Origin: Acidobacteriota bacterium
Lineage (GTDB): Bacteria > Acidobacteriota > Thermoanaerobaculia > Multivoradales > JAHEKO01
Assembly (NCBI GenBank): GCA_024638355.1
Contig: JAHEKO010000253.1
Span: 1 to 5,965 of the forward strand
Direction of reading: 5' to 3'
DNA: 5,965 nt
The notes under the pieces are model-generated. The model made no database searches. It was not told the DNA's origin and was given only the letters and a program-made list of their open reading frames with translations. Within the stretch, counting starts at the first letter, position 1, and each line of letters opens with the position of its first letter. Shown piece after piece: positions 1 through 5,500 of this stretch. The position numbers and the translations under genes are program-made.

Positions 1-30
1 CGTCGCGCCGCGGCTGGGAGCCTCGCCGCT

Positions 31-753
31 CTAGAGCGATCCCGATTCGAAGCGAATCGACTCGAGGACTTCCACAACCAGCGCCCGCTCCGCCGGGTCG
101 AGCGTGCCGTGGCGCTCCACTCGATCTCCGAACAACGGATCGCAGGCGTCGGGTCCTTTGGGTTCCCCGCTCTCGCGGTCGAAGCAGCGCATTTCGAGCT
201 CATCGACCGCCACCTGCGCGAACAGGAACGCCGCCGGAGACCAGCTGGCGGGCGGCTCCGAGGGCCGCAAAAACCAGCCCCAGGCCTCGCCGCTCGCGAG
301 CTCGAGCACCGTCGACTCTTTCGAGTTCACAGCGAACGAGACCGCGGGTGGATCGTCGGCGGTGCCCAGCTCACGCATGGCGCCGGGCGGGAACTCGGTG
401 CCCCAGCCGAGTGGATAGACGCTGACGTGGGAGATCCCCGCCGGGGCGTGGATGGTGAGGGGCAGCGCCGCTGACCGGAGGGCCTCGTCGCGGTAGACGT
501 TGATCGCCTGGAGCGGCGCGTCCTCTGAGGTAGCGGTGGCTGTCCACGAGGGAGGGTGCTCCAGGAGAACCGCCCACTTCTCGTTTCGGTACTCGACGGT
601 CGTGTCTCGGCGCTCGTCGGTCGTGGGTTCTGCCGCCTCGGGCGCGGGCGGGCGGTCGGTTTGCTCTTGGTCGGGCTTGGGGCCGACACATCCGGCTAGC
701 ACGATCGCGAAGGCGGCAAGCTGGCAGACAGGCACTCGAACGCGGTTCTTCAT
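31..753 (-). CDS. Putative outer-membrane lipoprotein of unknown function
   Basis: This encodes 240 residues. The N-terminus is a lipoprotein signal peptide: basic residues (MKNRVR), a hydrophobic stretch (residues 11-20) and a lipobox L-A-G-C at 19-22, so Cys22 should be lipidated. The residue after the Cys is Val, not Asp, which in enterobacterial rules favours the outer membrane. Residues 25-53 are a Pro/Glu/Thr/Asp-rich linker. The rest (about 54-235) looks like one compact alpha/beta domain with motifs such as EHPPSW near the start and VLESIRF at the end. That pattern is reminiscent of PsbP/DUF1795-like exported domains, but I cannot assign a family. Cys190 and Cys204 could form a disulfide. 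I chose the ATG at 753 because it directly precedes the signal peptide. The frame stays open upstream to a TTG at 903, but that stretch is Arg/Pro-rich and would bury the signal peptide. The ribosome site (AAGAA just before the ATG) is weak. The gene is divergent from the esterase gene. The lipoprotein call is solid; function is unknown. Confidence 0.82.
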   Translation of the reverse strand: MKNRVRVPVCQLAAFAIVLAGCVGPKPDQEQTDRPPAPEAAEPTTDERRDTTVEYRNEKWAVLLEHPPSWTATATSEDAPLQAINVYRDEALRSAALPLTIHAPAGISHVSVYPLGWGTEFPPGAMRELGTADDPPAVSFAVNSKESTVLELASGEAWGWFLRPSEPPASWSPAAFLFAQVAVDELEMRCFDRESGEPKGPDACDPLFGDRVERHGTLDPAERALVVEVLESIRFESGSL

Positions 754-766
754 TTCTTGACGATAT

Positions 767-779
767 CTGCCGTCGGCAG
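767..779. promoter_or_regulatory. Small perfect inverted repeat upstream of the lipoprotein gene
   Basis: CTGCCG and CGGCAG form perfect 6-bp arms around a single central T, 13 bases upstream of the lipoprotein start codon. It could be a repressor site covering the translation start region, or a small hairpin in the leader. In sequence this GC-rich, a 13-bp palindrome can easily arise by chance. No convincing -35/-10 pair is visible for the minus-strand gene. Confidence 0.2.
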
Positions 780-946
780 GATCTGCAGTGCGCAGCGGGG
801 GCAGCCGGCGGTCGCGTCCAAGTCGGCACCGCGGGCGATCGCTGGCGCCTCGACGGGCGCGAGGGCGGGATTGCGTCCGAGCGTGAGGCGGGCGTCTCGT
901 CAACGGCGCCCCGCTTGGGGGTTTTCCCTCATTTACATCAAGAGAA

Positions 947-975
947 TTGCTGTGAAAGCTATGTCACAGTTCAAT
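947..975 (+). promoter_or_regulatory. Candidate sigma70-type promoter for the esterase gene
   Basis: TTGCTG (947-952, 3 of 6 matches to TTGACA) is followed after exactly 17 bases by TTCAAT (970-975, 4 of 6 matches to TATAAT). Transcription would start near 982, giving a leader of about 43 bases. The region is markedly AT-richer than its surroundings (22 of 60 bases G/C at 921-980), as expected for a promoter in a GC-rich genome. TTTACA at 932-937 is an alternative -35, but nothing good lies 17 bases after it. The boxes are individually weak, so this rests mainly on location and composition. Confidence 0.35.
950..969. promoter_or_regulatory. Inverted repeat, candidate operator in the divergent region
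   Basis: CTGTGA (950-955) and TCACAG (964-969) are perfect 6-bp inverted arms separated by 8 bases. The half-sites contain TGTGA/TCACA, the core of CRP-type sites, but the spacing is 8 rather than the usual 6 bases. A 20-bp dyad of this kind also fits a dimeric repressor. It overlaps the last bases of the candidate -35 box and fills the spacer up to the candidate -10, so a bound protein would most simply block the promoter. No regulator gene is present in the window. Confidence 0.4.
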
Positions 976-1014
976 AAGACTGCTGTCGCTGCGCGTTACG
1001 ATCGAACCCCCCAT

Positions 1015-1020
1015 GGAGAA
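1015..1020 (+). promoter_or_regulatory. Shine-Dalgarno sequence that decides the esterase start
   Basis: GGAGAA lies 4 bases before the ATG at 1025, with the core GGAG about 6 bases away, a good distance. An in-frame ATG at 1013 would overlap this site and has only CCCCCC-like sequence before it. The ATG at 1025 is therefore the better start, and it also gives a cleaner signal peptide. Confidence 0.65.
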
Positions 1021-1024
1021 ACCT

Positions 1025-2383
1025 ATGTCTCGACTCTTGAAACGGAACCTGCTAGTCCTCGCCGCGCTTCTTCTTGCTGCGATGCAGCCGCTGAAGGCGG
1101 CACCCGACATGGATGCCGATCCCACCCTAGGGCAGCGGACGCAACAGCGCACGTTCCAGAGTCAGGCGATGAGCTCCGAGATGAGCTTCGACCTCTATAT
1201 CCCGGAGGCGTACGAGCAGGAGCCTGAGCGGCGTTTCCCCATCGTCTACTGGCTCCATGGAGGGGGAGGGTTTCCGCCGGGTGTGGTCGGAGTCCTCGCG
1301 GAGCGGTTCGACTCAGCCATCAGGGCCGGGAAAATACCCGCGATGCTCGTGGTGTTCCCCCACGACGGGCATGGTCGGAACATGTGGGTCGACTCGAAGG
1401 ACGGCGCTATCCGCATGGAGAGCTTCGTGGTCGGCGAACTGGTGCCGCACATCGATGCCAATTACCGCACTGTCGGTGCGGCTCGAGGACGTATCCTCGA
1501 AGGCGGCAGCATGGGCGGATACGGAGCCGCCAGATTGGGATTCAAGTACCCGGAGGTGTTTGGGGCGGTGTCGATGCTCAATGCTGGCCCCCTGCAGGAG
1601 GTCCTCGACCCACAGGACGCACCGACTGCCGGACCCACCACGGCGCAAGCTACTCTCGACCGCGTGTACGGGGGCGACCCGGAGTATTTTCGGTCGCAGA
1701 GTCCCTGGGTCCTGGCCGAACAGAATGCCGCTGCGATTCGTAGCAAGGTTGCCGTGCGTCAGATCATCGGCGCTCAGGACGCGCTTCTGGAGAACAACCG
1801 GCGATTCTCCGAGCACCTGACCGCGTTGAAGATCCCGCATGCGTTCGAGGTCCTACAGGGCGTGAGCCATGGTTCGCCCCGGGCGACGTTCGCGGCGCTC
1901 GGCGAGAGCTACTGGGAGTTCTTCAGGGACGTTCTCGAGGGCTCGGGCGGTGTGAGCGGCGAGGCGAAAGCCGATCCGGCCAACGCGGAACGCAGCGCCC
2001 TGATCGCTCTGGAGCGCGAGTCTCACCACTGGTGGCTCGAGGGCAACACCGAGGCTCTCACCGAGCTCTTCGCCGAGGACTACCGTTTCGTGGCACCCAA
2101 TGGTGCCGTGGAAGACAAGGCCTGGGTAACGGGAACCGACCCGGACTCGGTGCGCATGCTGCAAGTCGAGAGCATGAGGATGGAACCGGAAGAAGTCATC
2201 CTCAGTGGTAATCGGGCGATCGTACTGGGGGTGATCGAAATGAAAGCCACCGTCGCCGGGCGGCCCGCGCCCGAGAGGCTGAGGGTGTTGAGCGTCTTCG
2301 AGAGGTCAGACGCCGAAGCCGACTGGCGCCTCGCCGCAAGGTCCACGACTCCGGTACGTAGGCCGCCGGCTGCGCCGAATTGA
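1025..2383 (+). CDS. Exported esterase-D-type alpha/beta hydrolase fused to a DUF4440/SnoaL-like domain
   Basis: This encodes 452 residues. Residues 1-25 are a Sec signal peptide (basic start MSRLLKR, hydrophobic core, likely cleavage after LKA), so the enzyme probably works in the periplasm or outside. Residues about 38-310 match the esterase D family (PF00756), which includes feruloyl esterases, S-formylglutathione hydrolase and antigen 85. There is an oxyanion-hole segment WLHGGGG (His78), a nucleophile motif GGSMGGYG with Ser162, and a downstream Asp252 (GAQD) and His282 (GVSHG) at the expected triad positions. The natural substrate ester cannot be read from the sequence. After a Gly/Ser/Ala-rich linker (about 306-320), residues about 321-443 look like a DUF4440/SnoaL-like NTF2-fold domain (EGNTEALTELFAEDYRFVAP near the start, a DWRLAARST ending). 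That domain is usually a small separate protein. The start at 1025 is chosen for its ribosome site. The upstream neighbour is a divergent lipoprotein gene. No clear terminator follows the stop. Confidence 0.88.
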   Translation: MSRLLKRNLLVLAALLLAAMQPLKAAPDMDADPTLGQRTQQRTFQSQAMSSEMSFDLYIPEAYEQEPERRFPIVYWLHGGGGFPPGVVGVLAERFDSAIRAGKIPAMLVVFPHDGHGRNMWVDSKDGAIRMESFVVGELVPHIDANYRTVGAARGRILEGGSMGGYGAARLGFKYPEVFGAVSMLNAGPLQEVLDPQDAPTAGPTTAQATLDRVYGGDPEYFRSQSPWVLAEQNAAAIRSKVAVRQIIGAQDALLENNRRFSEHLTALKIPHAFEVLQGVSHGSPRATFAALGESYWEFFRDVLEGSGGVSGEAKADPANAERSALIALERESHHWWLEGNTEALTELFAEDYRFVAPNGAVEDKAWVTGTDPDSVRMLQVESMRMEPEEVILSGNRAIVLGVIEMKATVAGRPAPERLRVLSVFERSDAEADWRLAARSTTPVRRPPAAPN

Positions 2384-2510
2384 AGAACTCGAGCCCCGAG
2401 CGGTTGGCGGCGTAGGGATGGCCGCGCATGCGTGCTACCGGTGAATGGCATTCAAGAGGTCGTCGGTTCGCTACCTACAGATACCCGAATGCCGGTATGA
2501 TCGAGCGGCG
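2384..2510. other. Intergenic gap between the esterase and PilZ/coiled-coil genes
   Basis: This 127-base gap has no convincing open frame, no strong terminator hairpin and no run of T. A few short palindromes occur (for example CGCATGCG near 2427 and ACCGGT near 2438), as expected by chance. Its last 30 bases hold the candidate promoter and inverted repeat listed separately. An in-frame ATG at 2445 could extend the downstream protein by 22 residues, but the codons there (CTA, ATA, TAT, AGG) are unlike the gene and no ribosome site precedes it. Confidence 0.6.
2481..2501 (+). promoter_or_regulatory. Candidate -10 box with overlapping inverted repeat before the PilZ gene
   Basis: TATGAT (2496-2501) matches five of six bases of the sigma70 -10 consensus. 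The -35 region 16-18 bases upstream (around CCTACA, 2474-2479) is poor. If the box is real, transcription would begin about 2508, only a few bases before the ATG at 2511, implying a nearly leaderless message. This agrees with the weak ribosome site there (GAG at 2503-2505). ATACC (2481-2485) and GGTAT (2494-2498) form 5-bp inverted arms with an 8-base spacer overlapping the -10, a possible operator. Confidence 0.28.
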
Positions 2511-5500
2511 ATGAGCGATCCGCCGCGGCGCTTTTCGACCCGCGGAACGCCCAGGGTGATTGCTGAGCGGAGCGTGAGCCTTCGGGACCCGGCGTCGGAA
2601 CAGCCGACCAGCGGGCACTCGGCCGAGGTCTCGAACGCGGGCATGTTCGTGCAGTGCGATCATCCGGCGGCGCTCCACACGGTGCTCGAGTTCGAGCTGC
2701 GTCCGGGCGAGGGCGTGGAGCCGATCGCCGGCCGCGCCGAGGTGGTGACGGTGAACGACGGCGATTCGACGTCGGTCTGGCCCCGGGGCATGGAGCTCCG
2801 GTTCACCGAGCTCGGCGAGGGCGACCGCGAGCGCCTCGAGGCGTGGATCGAGGACCAGCTCGAAGCCGAGCGGGCGCTCCTGGAGCTCGCCGCCCAGCGA
2901 CCCGACCTCGGCACCGGCATGGCGGCGGTGCAGGACGTGCTGCGGCGGCTCCCCGACGGCGGCCGGAGGTGGCTGCCGTTCGGCGCCGAGCTCGAGGACA
3001 CGAAGGGCGAGCTCGAAGGGCTGCGCCGGCAGGCTCGGGCCACCGAGGACGAGCTGCGGCGCGAGCTCGCCGCGACCGGCTCGGAGCTCGACACGGCGCT
3101 GAAGGAGAAGGCAAAGCTCGAGGCGCGCCTGGCCGAGACCGAGCAGCAGCGCGGGCGTACCGAGCACCGGCTCGAGAAGGTCGAGGCCTCCCTGGCCGAG
3201 ACCGAGCAGCAGCGCGAGCGCCTCGAAGAGCGGCTGCAAGCCCTCACCTCGAGTCACGACGAGCTCCGCAAGGAGCACGCCGCCCAAACCCGGCTGACCG
3301 AGAACCTCGAGGCCGAGCGCGAGCGGTTGGCGACCGACCTGACGGCCGAGCGCGAGCGGTTGGCAGCCAACCTGAAGGCCGAGCGCGAGCGGTTGGCGGC
3401 CGACCTGACGGCCGAGCGCGAGCGGTTGACCACCGACCTGACCGCGGAGCGCTCGAAGCGGACCCGGATCGAGGATGAGCTCGAGCAGGAGCGCGAGGGC
3501 GCCGCCCGTAGGAGCGAGCGCCTGGCCTCCCTCGAAACGTCCCTCGCCGCCGTCGAAGAGATCCGCGACCAGCTCTCCGCGCGGCTCGCGGAAACCACCA
3601 CGAACCGCGACGCCCTGGTGGGCGAGCGGGCCACGCTGATCGAGCGCCGAGTGGAGCTCGAGACCGAGCTCGAGAAGGTCAGCGGCGAGCTGTCCGCAGC
3701 CGACGAGGCGGCGAAGCGTCGGGAGACCGAGCTCACCCAGCGGCTGGGAGCCGTTCGGTCGAAGGAGGAAAGCGCGCGGCAGCGTCTCGAGCAGCTCGAG
3801 CAGCAGCTCGCCGAAGCCACGGAGAGCGGGACGGCCGCGGCGGAGCGCATCGAGGAGCTCGCGGCGTCCCTCGTCGAGGCGCGCACGCGGCGCGACGACC
3901 TGGCGAGCCGGCTCGAGGAGATGAAGGCCAGAGGAGCCGAGCTCGAGGCCGAGACCTCGAAGAGATCGCAGGAGCTCGCGGGGCGGCTCGAGACTTCCGA
4001 GGAGGCCTTGCGCGTCGCCCGCGAACGGAACGACGAGCTCGACCGGCGGCTCGATGAAGAGAGTTCCCGGCGCGCTCAGGCGGAGCAGGCACGCGCCGAG
4101 TCCGAACAGGCGCGCGAGAAGCTCCTGGATTGGGCGGAGACCACGCGCGGCGAGCTCGAGGAGCGCTTCGAGACGTCCGACGAGTTCTTGCGGGCCGCTC
4201 TCGGCCGGAACGAAGAGCTCGGCCGGAAGCTGCAAGAGGAGGCGTCCCTGCTGGCCCGCGCGGAGCGGGCGCGCGAGGAGACCGAGCGGGGCCGGGACGA
4301 GCTCCTGGAGCAGGCGGAGACGGAACGCGCCGAGCTCGAGCGACGCCTCGAGCGGCTCGAGACCGACCTCGATGCCGCGCGCGAGCGGAGCGAGGAGCTG
4401 GCGCAGGGTCTCGACCAGGCTACGGCCCGCGGCGACGCCGCCGAGCGACGGCTCGAGGCCGCCGACGCGGAGCGGGATCGGCTCGCCGCCGAGCTCGAGG
4501 ATTCGCGCGGCGCCGTGGAGCGCCTCGAGACCGAGCTGCGCGACGCCCGCGAGACGAGCGCTCGCCGGTCGGGGCGCGTGTCGGTGCTCGAGACCTCCGT
4601 TGCGGAGGCCGAAAGCGCGCGCGAGGAGGCTTCGAAGCGCCTCGACGAGCTCACCGCGAGCCGCGACTCCCTGCGCGAGCAGCGGGCGGCGCTCGCTCAG
4701 GAGCGAAGCGACCTCGAGGCTGCGCTCGAGGAAGCGAAGGCGACGGCCGACCGGCTGCGGCAGGAGGCGCAGGCGACCGAAACCGCGCTGCACGAGCGGC
4801 TGGAAAGGCTCGAAGCCGAGCTCGGGGACGCCGGAGCCAAGCGACAGGAGCTGGAGCGCCAGCTCACCGAGACGGAGCAGTCGAAGACGAGCGCGACGCG
4901 ACACGCGGCGCGGCTCCAAGCGGACCTGACCGAGGCCAGGGCCTCCAGCGTGGACCTTCAACGGAATTTCGACGACGCGGAGGCGAGTCGTGATGCCCTC
5001 GAGACGGAGTGCGCGGAGCTCCGGGCGGCGCAGCAGGCTCTGGAGACCCGCCTGGAGAAACAGGGGGTCGACGGCGAGCAGCTTCTGGCGGAGGCGCGCC
5101 AGGAGATCAGCGGCCTCGATCGCGAGCTCGCGAGCTCGAAGGGCGAGCTCAAGGCGGCGCGGGAGCGCATGTCGCTCTCCGCGACCGCGACCGCCGAGAA
5201 GGAAAGCGAGCTCGGGAGCCGGCTGGAGGAAGCCGAGGCGGAGCTCGAGCGCGAGCGGCAGGCGAAGTCGGAGCTCATGAAGACGCTCGAGGACACCGTC
5301 GAAACGCGAGCCGCGGCCCGGCGGGCACTCGAGCAGAGCCGCGACGAGAGGCGGCGTCTCGAGACGGAGCTCAACAGCGCGGCCGCCGAGGCGGACTCGC
5401 TGCGCCGGGAGCTCGAGGAGCGCACGGCGGCGGTGGATCGGGAGCGCGCCGCGCGCCAGGCCCAGCGGGGTGAGCTCGCGAAAGAGCTCGCCGCCACGCG

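Noticed and set aside
754..903. N-terminal extension of the lipoprotein to a TTG at 903
   Set aside because: The extension is Arg/Pro-rich, has no ribosome site and would put the lipobox signal peptide internal. The ATG at 753 is far more plausible.
1013..1024. ATG at 1013 as the esterase start
   Set aside because: It overlaps the GGAGAA ribosome site that serves the ATG at 1025, and has no ribosome site of its own.
2384..2510. Rho-independent terminator after the esterase
   Set aside because: I looked for a GC stem followed by a T run and found only 4-5 bp stems with no T tract.
3312..3443. CRISPR array
   Set aside because: The 33-bp repeats are directly adjacent with no spacers, are in frame and encode a coiled-coil hendecad.
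2654..3478. Plus-strand 274-residue Arg/Gly/Ala-rich open frame
   Set aside because: It is an out-of-frame shadow within the PilZ/coiled-coil gene with no domain signal. The other plus-frame shadows (4054-4929, 4130-4993, 5009-5473) are the same.
2660..3886. Serine-rich minus-strand open frames (2660-3247, 3254-3886)
   Set aside because: Ser/Arg-rich readings are the frame-shifted complement of Glu/Leu/Arg codons and lack any start signal or domain.
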